Part shown: piece after piece, positions 6,818 to 15,367 of the stretch
Position numbering within the stretch: position 1 is the first letter of the stretch
Layout: every line of letters starts with the position of its first letter
Assembly: GCF_900142565.1 (NCBI RefSeq)
Contig: NZ_FRBH01000005.1
Coordinates: forward strand, 1 to 64,000
Direction of reading: 5' to 3'
Source: Chishuiella changwenlii
GTDB taxonomy: Bacteria; Bacteroidota; Bacteroidia; Flavobacteriales; Weeksellaceae
DNA: 64,000 nt
The notes under the pieces: generated by a model
What the model saw: only the letters and a program-made list of their open reading frames with translations
The model's database searches: none
Told to the model about the DNA's origin: nothing
Position numbers and translations under genes: made by a program

Positions 6818-9217
6818 ATGAATAATACACAATTAAATATACCAATAATTAACTTAGCATCTGGTGATGTAGATAAAATTCAGAATTTTTTAGCTAATCT
6901 AGAAAATATAGAATCTTATTCCGTTGACTTAGATTCTAAAGTAATTCATTTATCAGCTAAAAAGCTTGCTAAAGCATCTTCTAAAGTTTACGAATTCCTT
7001 AAACAAAATAATTATAAAATAGATTCTGTAGAAAAATCCTTTCCTGTTCTTAATATGACATGTGCATCTTGTGCAAGCAGCTCTCAAGCAAACCTAAAAA
7101 GACAATTAGGGGTTGTTAATGCAGAAGTGAATTATGGAAACGGAATTGGAAAAATTGAATTTATTCCAACGTTAACTTCTCCAGAAAAATTAAAAGACTC
7201 TTTAATTGAGGTTGGTTATGATTTAGTAATAGATGAGGATAAAAGTAAAGATGAAGATTTAGAAAGATACAATAAAGAAGGTTATCAGATCCTGAAAAAC
7301 AATGTACTTTTCTCTTTAGTTTTTGGTATTCCATTATTTGTAATAGGAATGTTTTTTATGAATATGCCTTATGCAAACTATATTATGTGGGCACTTTCCA
7401 CTCCTATTCTATTTATTTTTGGACAACAATTTTTTGTAGGAGCACTAAGACAGTTAAAAAATAAATCTGCAAATATGGATACACTTGTTGCTCTTAGTAC
7501 AAGTGTTGCCTATATTTTTAGTGTGTTTAATACTTTATTTCCCACATATTGGCATAATAAAGGTTTGCATGCTCATCCTTATTTTGAAGCTGCTGGACTA
7601 ATTATTGTTTTTGTTTTAATTGGTAAATTATTAGAGGAACGCGCAAAAGGAAATACAACAGAAGCTATAAAGAAACTGATTGGTTTACAACCTAAAACAG
7701 TTATCGTTATAAAAAACGATCAACATATTGAAACGTCTATAGAAGATGTACAAATAAATGATATACTGTTAGCTAAACCAGGCGATAAAATTGCTGTAGA
7801 TGGAATAGTAATCAAAGGAGAATCTTTTATAGACGAAAGTTCTCTTACAGGAGAGCCTATTCCTGTTGAAAAAGGAATTAATCAAAATGTATTCTCTGGA
7901 ACAATTAATCAGAATTCGGTTATTCAATACAAAGCACTTAAGGTTGGTAAAGAAACTTTATTAGCACAAATTATTCAGTCTGTAAAAAATGCCCAAGGAA
8001 GTAAAGCGCCTGTACAAAAAACAGTAGATAAAATTGCAGGAATTTTTGTTCCAATTGTATTAATCATTGCAGTTTTAACTTTTATTACTTGGATGATTTT
8101 AGGAACTGAAAACGCATTTACTATGGCACTTTTGTCTATGATAACGGTATTAGTTATAGCATGTCCATGTGCATTAGGTTTAGCAACACCAACTGCAATT
8201 ATGGTTGGAATGGGAAAAGGTGCGGAAAAAGGAATTTTAATTAAAAATGCCGAAAGCTTAGAACAAGCAAAAAAAATAGACACTATTATTTTAGATAAAA
8301 CAGGAACTATAACACAAGGAAAACCAAAAGTACAGGAGTTAATTTGGATAGATGAATCTTATCAGAATATTCTTTATCATATCGAAAAAAACTCTACTCA
8401 TCCTTTAGCTAAATCTGTTGTAGACTTTATTGGAGAGCAAGAAAATAACATTGAATTAAAAGTTGAAAACATATCGGGTAAAGGTTTAAAATCAAATTAC
8501 TTAAATAAAAATTATTATATAGGTAAAACGAGCTGGAGTGATGAATTAAACCTTACAAAAGATAGAAAAATAAATGAAATTATAGAGCAGTTTTCTGCTA
8601 AAAATTATACGATTTCTTTCTTTGGTAACGATGAAAAAGTATTGGGTTTAATTGGTATTTCTGATGAAGTAAAAGCAAGTTCTAAAGAAGCGATTAAGTT
8701 ATTCCATCAAAAAGGAATTGAAGTTTTTATGGTAACTGGTGATAATGAATTTTCTGCTAATGCTATAGCTAAAGAAGTTGAAATAGATAAAATTGTAGCC
8801 AATGCTTTACCAAATGACAAGCTACAAATTATAAAAGATTTACAACAGAAAGGTAAAATTGTAGCAATGGTTGGTGATGGAATAAATGATAGTGCCGCTT
8901 TAGCACAAGCAGATGTATCCATTGCGATGGGAAATGGTTCTGATATTGCTATAGATGTTGCTCAAATAACTATAATTGGTGGTGATTTAACCAAAATTGT
9001 TCACGCAATAAATTTATCTAAGCAAACTGTAAAAACAATTCATCAGAATTTATTCTGGGCATTTATTTATAATTTGATCGGAATTCCAATTGCCGCAGGA
9101 ATTTTATATCCAATAAATGGTTTCTTACTTAATCCTATGCTAGCTGGTGCAGCAATGGCTTTAAGTAGTGTTAGTGTTGTTACAAATAGCTTATCATTAA
9201 AGTATAAAAAGATTTAA
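6818..9217 (+). CDS. copA: Cu+-exporting P1B-1-type ATPase
   Basis: A 799-aa inner-membrane heavy-metal pump. Residues ~75-140 form an HMA domain with the metal-binding C82-A-S-C85. A preceding segment (residues ~1-70) has HMA-like length and pattern but no CxxC. The transmembrane metal motif is C449-P-C451, the phosphorylated Asp is in DKTGT (D493), HP is in NSTHPLA, and the hinge is GDGINDSAAL (~686-695). The last helices carry N-x6-YN-x4-P (NLFWAFIYNLIGIP) and M-x2-SS-x5-N (MALSSVSVVTN), the Cu+/Ag+ signature of class P1B-1, so copper export is well supported. No copper chaperone or CueR-type regulator is adjacent. GAAATTTG at 6793-6800 is a near-consensus -7 element. Confidence 0.93.
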   Translation: MNNTQLNIPIINLASGDVDKIQNFLANLENIESYSVDLDSKVIHLSAKKLAKASSKVYEFLKQNNYKIDSVEKSFPVLNMTCASCASSSQANLKRQLGVVNAEVNYGNGIGKIEFIPTLTSPEKLKDSLIEVGYDLVIDEDKSKDEDLERYNKEGYQILKNNVLFSLVFGIPLFVIGMFFMNMPYANYIMWALSTPILFIFGQQFFVGALRQLKNKSANMDTLVALSTSVAYIFSVFNTLFPTYWHNKGLHAHPYFEAAGLIIVFVLIGKLLEERAKGNTTEAIKKLIGLQPKTVIVIKNDQHIETSIEDVQINDILLAKPGDKIAVDGIVIKGESFIDESSLTGEPIPVEKGINQNVFSGTINQNSVIQYKALKVGKETLLAQIIQSVKNAQGSKAPVQKTVDKIAGIFVPIVLIIAVLTFITWMILGTENAFTMALLSMITVLVIACPCALGLATPTAIMVGMGKGAEKGILIKNAESLEQAKKIDTIILDKTGTITQGKPKVQELIWIDESYQNILYHIEKNSTHPLAKSVVDFIGEQENNIELKVENISGKGLKSNYLNKNYYIGKTSWSDELNLTKDRKINEIIEQFSAKNYTISFFGNDEKVLGLIGISDEVKASSKEAIKLFHQKGIEVFMVTGDNEFSANAIAKEVEIDKIVANALPNDKLQIIKDLQQKGKIVAMVGDGINDSAALAQADVSIAMGNGSDIAIDVAQITIIGGDLTKIVHAINLSKQTVKTIHQNLFWAFIYNLIGIPIAAGILYPINGFLLNPMLAGAAMALSSVSVVTNSLSLKYKKI

Positions 9218-9227
9218 TTCAATTATT

Positions 9228-9265
9228 TTGCATAATGTTGTCGTATATATTATATTTGCAACAAC
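9228..9265 (+). promoter_or_regulatory. Promoter and inverted repeat of the VOC/marR operon
   Basis: TTG at 9228-9230 and TATATTTG at 9251-9258, with a 20-base spacer, fit the Bacteroidota -33/-7 promoter. GTTGT (9237-9241) and ACAAC (9261-9265) form an inverted repeat bracketing the -7 element and could bind the MarR protein encoded downstream. Confidence 0.5.
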
Positions 9266-9280
9266 AAAAATATAAATAAT

Positions 9281-9640
9281 ATGAAACAACTAACATTTGC
9301 ATCATTACAAGTAAAAGATTTAAAAGCATCAAGAGATTTCTATGTCGAAAAATTAGGTTTTGAAATAGATAATGAAAATCCACATGCATGCGTTTTCAAA
9401 TATAACAAAGGACAAGCAAGTTTTGCCATTAGAACTCCATTAGAAGCGTTAGAAGAAAGAGAATTAGGAGTTGGTGTTGCACTTTGGTTTGCTGTAGAAG
9501 AAAACGTAGATGAATTAAGAAACAAATATATAGAAGATCAAATACAAAATATTGGTCCAATAATCGAAACGCCTTTTGGAAAAGCATTCCATGTACAAGA
9601 TATAGATGGTTATAAACTAACATTTTTAAACGAAATATAA
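9281..9640 (+). CDS. VOC family protein (glyoxalase/bleomycin-resistance fold)
   Basis: A 119-aa protein of the vicinal-oxygen-chelate superfamily, with two beta-alpha-beta-beta-beta halves. The family pattern is visible in VKDLKASRDFYVEKLGFEI (residues ~12-30), the mid-protein VALWFAVEENVDEL, and the terminal KAFHVQDIDGYKLTF that places a metal or substrate ligand near the C terminus. The substrate is unknown. It lies two bases upstream of a MarR regulator gene in one operon, a common arrangement for detoxification enzymes controlled by their small-molecule substrate. Confidence 0.8.
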   Translation: MKQLTFASLQVKDLKASRDFYVEKLGFEIDNENPHACVFKYNKGQASFAIRTPLEALEERELGVGVALWFAVEENVDELRNKYIEDQIQNIGPIIETPFGKAFHVQDIDGYKLTFLNEI

Positions 9641-9642
9641 TT

Positions 9643-10101
9643 ATGAGTAAGGAAATTGAATTTCAGTTTTCGTCTCCAGAAGAAAGTCCTGGTTATTTAC
9701 TGGGGCAATTAACTACCTTATGGCAACGTAAGCAAAAGAAAGTCTTAGATCCATTAAATATCACACAAACTCAATTTGTACTACTTGCAGCATTAGGCTG
9801 GTTATCCAGAGAAAATGATCAAGTAACACAAGTAGATATTGCTAATCAAGGTAATGCTGATAGAATGATGGTTTCTAAAGTTTTAAGAACATTAGAAGAA
9901 AAGAAGTTTATTAGCAGAGAAGAACATTTAACTGATACAAGAGCTAAAGTTATAAAGCTAACAGATAGCGGAGCTATTGTTTTACAAAAAGCTTTAACTG
10001 CCATAGAAAATGCTGATAAAGAGTTTTTCTCGGTTTTAGAAGATAATATAGCATCTTTTAACAAGAATATTATTAAGGTAATTAATCAAAACAAAAATTA
10101 A
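9643..10101 (+). CDS. MarR-family transcriptional regulator
   Basis: A 152-aa winged-helix regulator. The helix-turn-helix and wing are seen in TQVDIANQGNADRMMVSKVL, EEKKFISREEHLTDTRAKVIKLT (quoted in two parts, residues ~67-112), the wing holding the conserved D-x-R (TDTRAK). It is co-transcribed with the upstream VOC gene (two-base gap) and may repress this operon through the inverted repeat at 9237-9265. The inducer is unknown. Confidence 0.85.
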   Translation: MSKEIEFQFSSPEESPGYLLGQLTTLWQRKQKKVLDPLNITQTQFVLLAALGWLSRENDQVTQVDIANQGNADRMMVSKVLRTLEEKKFISREEHLTDTRAKVIKLTDSGAIVLQKALTAIENADKEFFSVLEDNIASFNKNIIKVINQNKN

Positions 10102-10471
10102 TATCAAAACCACCTATCCTATTCTTTCCTAAAAATTAAAACAAAAATTTTAAACTAATTATCAATTAATATCGTAAAAGGTTAATCAGTTAGTTAGATT
10201 TATTCTTAATAAAAATATTTATCCTAATCATTTTTTAAACTACTTAATTTTAAAAAATCTCATAAAAGCTTATTAAAGCTATATTTATATCATTTTTTTT
10301 CATTAAAAACATTTTGGCATAAATATTGTTAAGACAGGAATCATATTTAATTTTAACTACCTATCTATTTACGTAAATCTATAAATAACAAATTTATAGG
10401 CTAATTATATCATGCAATCATTATGTATAGGTGTGTTATTTAAATAAAGAATATTACAAACCTATATATTT
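10102..10471 (+). other. AT-rich intergenic region with a sigma-54-like element
   Basis: No gene or hairpin terminator is evident in these 370 bases. At 10314-10330 the sequence TTGG-CATAAATATT-GTT has GG and GT dinucleotides 10 bases apart, close to the sigma-54 -24/-12 consensus TGGCAC-N5-TTGC. It lies 141 bases before the next start codon. Long T-runs surround it, so a chance match is possible. Confidence 0.3.
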
Positions 10472-11086
10472 ATGAAAAAGAAATTATTTTTTTCTGTAGC
10501 ATTAATTTTATTAACTAATGCTATAGCTACAGCTCAAGTCGGAATAGGAACAGAAAATCCTCAAGCTACTCTAGACATCAATGGAAATCTTCGTATTGCA
10601 AACAGAGGAGATGGGGAAAATGACGAAAAAGTGCTTACAATATCATCTAATGGTATTGTAAATGAAAAAATAATAAAAGATTTTACAGCAAGAAAGTTTA
10701 GAACAAATAAAACCATTAAGAGTGGAGAAAGTATTATTATTAATAATCCTCAAGTTTTCAGTAATTCAAATTTTAATATTACCAGTACAAATAATTGCGG
10801 AAGAAATATGATTTCAAGTTTCATGAGTTCAGATGGTTCTGTTGTTTTAACAGGTGGTATCGCAAGAGATAAATCGGCAGAGTATACTATAGAACCTATT
10901 AAAAGTAGCGAATCTAGTTATTCTCCACGAATCATTGTTACATTTAAAAATGTTTTAGGCTGTGGAGGTGATGGAAATGATACTCAATTTAATTTTAGTA
11001 TAAAAAAATTAAATAATACAGAGTATGAAATTACGAATAATGGAAATGTAACTAGAACGTATACTATTACTTGGTTAGAAATTTAA
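10472..11086 (+). CDS. Secreted hypothetical protein with a flavobacterial N-terminal module
   Basis: A 204-aa exported protein: signal peptide (residues 1-21, cleaved after ATAQ or TAQ), then VGIGTENPQATLDINGNLRI, the module found at the mature N terminus of many Flavobacteriia surface proteins of unknown function. The rest is beta-rich with four cysteines (in NNCGRN and VLGCGGDG) and no known domain that I recognise. It is four bases upstream of a small outer-membrane barrel gene, so the pair probably forms an operon of cell-surface proteins. Confidence 0.7.
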   Translation: MKKKLFFSVALILLTNAIATAQVGIGTENPQATLDINGNLRIANRGDGENDEKVLTISSNGIVNEKIIKDFTARKFRTNKTIKSGESIIINNPQVFSNSNFNITSTNNCGRNMISSFMSSDGSVVLTGGIARDKSAEYTIEPIKSSESSYSPRIIVTFKNVLGCGGDGNDTQFNFSIKKLNNTEYEITNNGNVTRTYTITWLEI

Positions 11087-11090
11087 GAAA

Positions 11091-11603
11091 ATGAAGAAAA
11101 TTTTATTATATGTTGCATTACTATTTATTAGCTTATCTAATGTTAATGCGCAAGAAGGTCATTTTAAAGCAGGAACACATTTAGGTTTTCCTGTAGGAAA
11201 ATTAAGTGATAATTACTCTTTTAATCTTGGTATTGATGTCGCCTATCTATGGAAATTAAACAACATTACAGAATTAGGTATTACAACAGGTTTTTCTAAT
11301 TATTTTGGAAAAACTGTATCTGCTTCATACTGGGGCTATACTTTTAATTCTGATATTAAAGATGTTCAGATTATTCCTTTGGCTGCTACTGCAAAATTTA
11401 ATATTGCAAATGATTTTTTTATTGGAACTGACCTTGGTTACGCTTTTTTCTTAGATGGAGGTGATGAGACAGGAGCTTTTTATTTTCAACCAAAAGTAGG
11501 GTTAGATTTTAAAAAGTCTGAATTATATTTAAGTTATAAAGGAATGTCAAAAAATGGAAACAATATTGGATCTGTTAATTTAGGTTATGCTTATAATTTT
11601 TAA
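11091..11603 (+). CDS. Small outer-membrane beta-barrel protein
   Basis: A 170-aa protein with a signal peptide (MKKILLYVALLFISLSNVNA) and alternating hydrophobic/polar strands typical of an eight-stranded barrel. It ends in aromatic residues (NLGYAYNF), as outer-membrane barrel proteins do for BAM recognition. It resembles the outer-membrane-protein beta-barrel domain families of Bacteroidota. The specific function is unknown. It is coupled to the preceding secreted-protein gene by a four-base gap. Confidence 0.75.
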   Translation: MKKILLYVALLFISLSNVNAQEGHFKAGTHLGFPVGKLSDNYSFNLGIDVAYLWKLNNITELGITTGFSNYFGKTVSASYWGYTFNSDIKDVQIIPLAATAKFNIANDFFIGTDLGYAFFLDGGDETGAFYFQPKVGLDFKKSELYLSYKGMSKNGNNIGSVNLGYAYNF

Positions 11604-11645
11604 TTATAATAATGTTTTTACTACAATCTGTTATAATTTTTATTA

Positions 11646-11710
11646 ATTCTGAGCCAGTCGAAGAATAACAAAGCGTTTTATAAAATGTTTCAATAAACTC
11701 AACATAACAG
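11646..11710. repeat. Dispersed repeat pair (copy 2)
   Basis: ATTCTGAGCCAGTCGAAGAA at 11646-11665 and a degenerate oppositely oriented partner (ATGTTTCAATAAACTCAACA) at 11685-11704 lie between convergent genes. Related copies occur at 5535-5631, 37960-37983, 45501-45575 and 47563-47590. Confidence 0.65.
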
Positions 11711-11721
11711 TTAAAAATATA

Positions 11722-11749
11722 AAACCCGTAATACTATAATTACGGGTTT
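11722..11749. terminator. Bidirectional terminator
   Basis: AAACCCGTAAT (11722-11732) pairs with ATTACGGGTTT (11739-11749) and is followed by ATTTTTT on the plus strand. It lies between convergent genes. Confidence 0.85.
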
Positions 11750-11764
11750 ATTTTTTGAGTTTTT

Positions 11765-12805
11765 TTAATCTATATGAAAATGACTTGGGAAGCTTTTCTT
11801 AGGATTCTTCTTTAAAATATTTAATTTAAATTGACTTTCTAAAAATCCATAACCATAATTAAAAAACTGAATTAATGTGGTTTGTATAGATAACAACCCT
11901 ACAATTGCAGAACTAAATCGTATTGTAGAAAGTAAGAAAATCATAAACAAATAAATCAGCCATAAAACAAATGGAGTTTGTAAAATAAATTGCAAATTAC
12001 CTTCGAAAAATAAACTAAATGCATAGGATAATAATGCTATTAAAGTTCCGACAAAAAATAAACTTGGAAACCAAAATGTTGGTTTTATATATTTTGGATG
12101 TCGTTGATTAAGAATAGGACGAGCCACTCCAAATTGATACACTTGTTTTGCAAACTTTTTTAAAGATGTTCTTCTTTTATGAATAACTTTAGAATCTTGA
12201 AACAATCTAGTTTCAAAACCATTTTCCCATAAACGCATAGATAAATCGGGATCTTCACCAATTCGTAAATCTGCGAAACCTCCAGTTTTTTGATAAGCAG
12301 CTTTAGAAAGTCCCATATTAAAACTTCTTGGTTGGAATTTTCCTATTTGTTTCTTTCCTCCTCTTATTCCACCAGTCGTTAAAAAAGATGTCATAGAGAA
12401 AGTAATTGCTTTTTGCAAATCTGTAAACGAATCATCTGCATCGTCCGGTCCTCCAAAAGCATCAACAAAATTATTTGTTAATTCATTTTTAACCGAAGCT
12501 ATGTAAGTAGCTGGAATAATAGTATCCGAATCTAAGAAAATAAAATAATTTCCTGTCGCTTTTTCTATTCCGTAATTTCTAGATTTCCCTGGGCCAGAAT
12601 TACTTTTATAGTAATAATGAAGATTTAATTGAGAATTAAATTTTGCACAAACGTTATCTAAAGTATTTTTAGATCCATCGTCTACAATTATAATTTCAAA
12701 ATTAGAATCAGTTTGTTTTGTTAAACTCGATAATAATTCAGTTAGTTCATCTTGACGTTCGTAAACGGCAATAATAATCGACAGTTTTAAATCTTCTACG
12801 TTCAA
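11765..12805 (-). CDS. Glycosyltransferase family 2, membrane-anchored
   Basis: A 346-aa protein with a GT-A domain followed by two or three hydrophobic segments (residues ~247-315) that anchor it in the inner membrane. The nucleotide-sugar site shows IIIVDDGSKNT (~38-48) and the metal-binding FLDSDT (DxD, ~94-99); IGEDPDLSMRLW is the acceptor-side ED motif. The sugar and acceptor are unknown. It is the last gene of a tight three-gene operon after a THUMP RNA methyltransferase and a DUF2750 protein, with a 7-base gap, an association without an obvious functional link. Confidence 0.85.
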   Translation of the reverse strand: MNVEDLKLSIIIAVYERQDELTELLSSLTKQTDSNFEIIIVDDGSKNTLDNVCAKFNSQLNLHYYYKSNSGPGKSRNYGIEKATGNYFIFLDSDTIIPATYIASVKNELTNNFVDAFGGPDDADDSFTDLQKAITFSMTSFLTTGGIRGGKKQIGKFQPRSFNMGLSKAAYQKTGGFADLRIGEDPDLSMRLWENGFETRLFQDSKVIHKRRTSLKKFAKQVYQFGVARPILNQRHPKYIKPTFWFPSLFFVGTLIALLSYAFSLFFEGNLQFILQTPFVLWLIYLFMIFLLSTIRFSSAIVGLLSIQTTLIQFFNYGYGFLESQFKLNILKKNPKKSFPSHFHID

Positions 12806-12812
12806 TGGAATA

Positions 12813-13247
12813 TTATTGGTTAAATGATTCTTTTAACTCTAATGTTACTTGGTGAATTTCATCTAAACTCTTAAAATGGTTTAATTTAAAGTCTAAATTC
12901 GTTCTTCTTAATTCGTGTACAATCATCAAAATAGTATCTAAAGGGCTTTCCTCCTCTCCTTTTGACGTTTCATCAAAATTAATTCCAACCAACGAAACTT
13001 CTTCAATCATTCCAAATAACCATTCTTCTAAAAAAGTATTCAAATCTATTGAATCTATTTTATGATTTTTCCATTGATTTTGTTTTGCTTTCTCAGCTAA
13101 ATCTGCATTCGACCAAAAACAAATAACTTCTAAATTAGATCCGTCTTCGTATTCAAATTCCTCAGAATATGAAATAGCAAAGCCTTGATCCGAAGTTAAA
13201 AGATAAACTTTTTGATCCTGACAAATTTCTTTTATAAATTGATTCAC
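12813..13247 (-). CDS. DUF2750 family protein
   Basis: A 144-aa acidic cytoplasmic protein. The start (VYLLTSDQGFAISYSEEF) and the following VICFWSNADLAEKA fit DUF2750, whose members pair a 'W-L-L-x-x-x-G' strand with a 'W-S-x-x-x-x-A' helix. The function of the family is unknown. It sits between an RNA methyltransferase (6-base gap) and a glycosyltransferase (7-base gap) in the same operon. Confidence 0.65.
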   Translation of the reverse strand: MNQFIKEICQDQKVYLLTSDQGFAISYSEEFEYEDGSNLEVICFWSNADLAEKAKQNQWKNHKIDSIDLNTFLEEWLFGMIEEVSLVGINFDETSKGEEESPLDTILMIVHELRRTNLDFKLNHFKSLDEIHQVTLELKESFNQ

Positions 13248-13253
13248 GTGTTA

Positions 13254-14405
13254 TTAGTTTTGATTTTTTGTTTTTTTACTTCCTTCGTACATTTCATATT
13301 GTAAGAAATCACATTCTAATTTCCCATTAAATACTTTTGTTTTGCGAGAAGGACGTAAGCCAACATATTTTTTTGCTTGTAAATCTGATGTGATAAACCA
13401 AGCCAATGTATTTGGATAACTCGATTTTAGAGTATCCCCAATTTGTTTATAAAAATCCTGATTATTGTTTTCTATTCGCTCATCATAAGGCGGATTAAAA
13501 ACTAATAAAACGGGGAACATTTCTTTTTTAGATGTAAAGAAATCTTGGTGTCTAATTTCAATAAAATCTTCTAAATCAGCAGATTTAATATTTAATTGAG
13601 CAATTTTTACCATCATTGGAGAAATTTCATATCCAACAATTTTATATTCAGATTCTTTTATACGATTTAAACGTGTATTTCTTATTTGTGTAAATAACGT
13701 TTCATCATAATCTGGCCAATTCTGAAAAGCAAAATGTTTACGGTGAATTTGTGGTGGTATATTATTCGCAATCATAGCTGCTTCTATTAACATTGTACCA
13801 GAACCACACATTGGATCTAAATAATTTCCTTTTCCATCATAACCAGCAATTTGTAATAAACCAGCTGCTAAAACCTCGTTAATTGGTGCAGGTCCAGTTT
13901 CATCGCGATAACCACGTTTGTGTAAAGAATCTCCTGAAGAATCTAAAGATAATGTTACTTTATCATGTGAAATATGCAGATTAAAACGCACATCTGGAGA
14001 ATCTTTATCAATGCTTGGTCTTCTACCGTCTTTTTCTTTAAAACGATCCACAATTGCATCTTTTACTTTTAATGCTGCATAATGTGAATGCGTAAAGTAA
14101 TCTGAATGCACAGTAGGATCAATCATAAAAGTTTGATTGACATCTAAATGATTTTCCCAATGAAATTTTTTAAATTTTTCATACAATTGCCCTTCTGTTT
14201 TTGCAGAAAATGTAAGGATTGGTTTCTGAATTCTTAATGCTGTACGCAGACTATAGTTTGCTTTGTACATAAAACCTAAGTCTCCGTAAAATTCAACCAT
14301 TCTGTTCTGAATATTTACATCTGCCGCTCCTAACGCTTTTAGTTCTTGCGCTAATATCTCTTCGAAACCAAAAAAGGTTTTCGCAATCATTCTGAAATTT
14401 TCCAA
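13254..14405 (-). CDS. THUMP-domain class I RNA methyltransferase (RlmL N-terminal-like)
   Basis: A 383-aa enzyme with an N-terminal ferredoxin-like/THUMP RNA-binding region (residues ~1-155) and a C-terminal Rossmann methyltransferase. The SAM motif is LDPMCGSGTMLIEAA (~197-211) and the catalytic N-P-P-Y is in VFNPPYDER (~305). This matches the N-terminal half of RlmKL, which makes m2G2445 in 23S rRNA; in Bacteroidota the enzyme is separate from RlmK, as here. The exact modified base is inferred. It is the first gene of the operon with the DUF2750 and GT2 genes. Confidence 0.87.
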   Translation of the reverse strand: MENFRMIAKTFFGFEEILAQELKALGAADVNIQNRMVEFYGDLGFMYKANYSLRTALRIQKPILTFSAKTEGQLYEKFKKFHWENHLDVNQTFMIDPTVHSDYFTHSHYAALKVKDAIVDRFKEKDGRRPSIDKDSPDVRFNLHISHDKVTLSLDSSGDSLHKRGYRDETGPAPINEVLAAGLLQIAGYDGKGNYLDPMCGSGTMLIEAAMIANNIPPQIHRKHFAFQNWPDYDETLFTQIRNTRLNRIKESEYKIVGYEISPMMVKIAQLNIKSADLEDFIEIRHQDFFTSKKEMFPVLLVFNPPYDERIENNNQDFYKQIGDTLKSSYPNTLAWFITSDLQAKKYVGLRPSRKTKVFNGKLECDFLQYEMYEGSKKTKNQN

Positions 14406-14580
14406 GGAAATAATATTTTTACAAAAGTACGAGAAATAAAGGAAATTGAGAAGTTGTAATGACTATATTTGGTTATTATAGTAAACCTATTGTATATTTT
14501 GGATTGAAAATGCTAAGAAATAATCTTTATAAAATAGAGAAGTAACATATCTAATATTAATTTATCTAACTAAAAAAGTA

Positions 14581-15276
14581 ATGAAAACTATTTTTTCTAT
14601 CACACTCCTACTCTTTAGTCTTATCGGTTTTTCACAAGAAAAGTTAGTTGAAAAATTAACAGTAAATGGAATCGATTTTAAAGTTATTGAAACAGTATCA
14701 CCAAATAATAAAGAAGAAAAACTATATGAAGTTCAAAAAGTTTTAAATGATTCTGTTTTATCTAAAATAGAAATTATTAAAAGCTATAAAAATGATTTAG
14801 AAGATTATAATTCTACTTTTAAAATGATTGATAGTGTATTTACATTTAAAATTACTTTAAAGAAAAAAGATCAAACATTATACGCTATAAATCGTGTATT
14901 TATTAGTCCAAAAGGAAATTTAGTTAAAGGATTAGAATATGATAATTTAACTGTAGATATGCCTGATGAAAATACATATCCAGCACAATTTGAAGGTGGT
15001 GTTGTAAAATTAAGACAATGGGTACAAACTAATTTAGATGCTCAAAAGTTATTGCTATTGTCTCCTATGGGAAATCTTAAATTATCTTTAGAAATTGATG
15101 TTGATGAAAAAGGAACTGCTATTTTAAGAAATGTTACTGGAAGCGACCAGCCTAAAGTAAAAGCAGAAATGGAAAGAATTGTAAAAAAAATGCCGAAATG
15201 GATTCCTGCAAGAGAAAAAAATAAGAAAGTTGTTTCTAAATTTCATATTCCTGTTAATGTAATAGGAATCGATTAA
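14581..15276 (+). CDS. Secreted protein with a TonB-C-like domain
   Basis: A 231-aa exported protein: signal peptide (MKTIFSITLLLFSLIGFSQ), a middle region of about 110 residues without recognised domain, and a C-terminal ~95-residue domain like that of flavobacterial TonB homologues (PAQFEGGVVKLRQWVQTNL, LEIDVDEKGTAILRNVTGS, and MPKWIPAREKNKKVVSKF). There is no N-terminal membrane anchor of the usual TonB type and no Pro-rich linker, so it is probably a periplasmic relative and not an energy transducer. It is monocistronic, ending in a strong terminator. Confidence 0.65.
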   Translation: MKTIFSITLLLFSLIGFSQEKLVEKLTVNGIDFKVIETVSPNNKEEKLYEVQKVLNDSVLSKIEIIKSYKNDLEDYNSTFKMIDSVFTFKITLKKKDQTLYAINRVFISPKGNLVKGLEYDNLTVDMPDENTYPAQFEGGVVKLRQWVQTNLDAQKLLLLSPMGNLKLSLEIDVDEKGTAILRNVTGSDQPKVKAEMERIVKKMPKWIPAREKNKKVVSKFHIPVNVIGID

Positions 15277-15296
15277 TGTAACAAATGCGTATAAAA

Positions 15297-15344
15297 AAAA
15301 CGATTTTTAATTAGGTTTGATAATATCTAATTAAAAATCGTTTT
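15297..15344. terminator. Strong bidirectional terminator
   Basis: A perfect 18-bp stem (15297-15314 with 15327-15344) starting in AAAA and ending in TTTT lies between convergent genes and could serve both. Confidence 0.85.
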
Positions 15345-15367
15345 CAATTCAAATTCAACTAAGTCAA

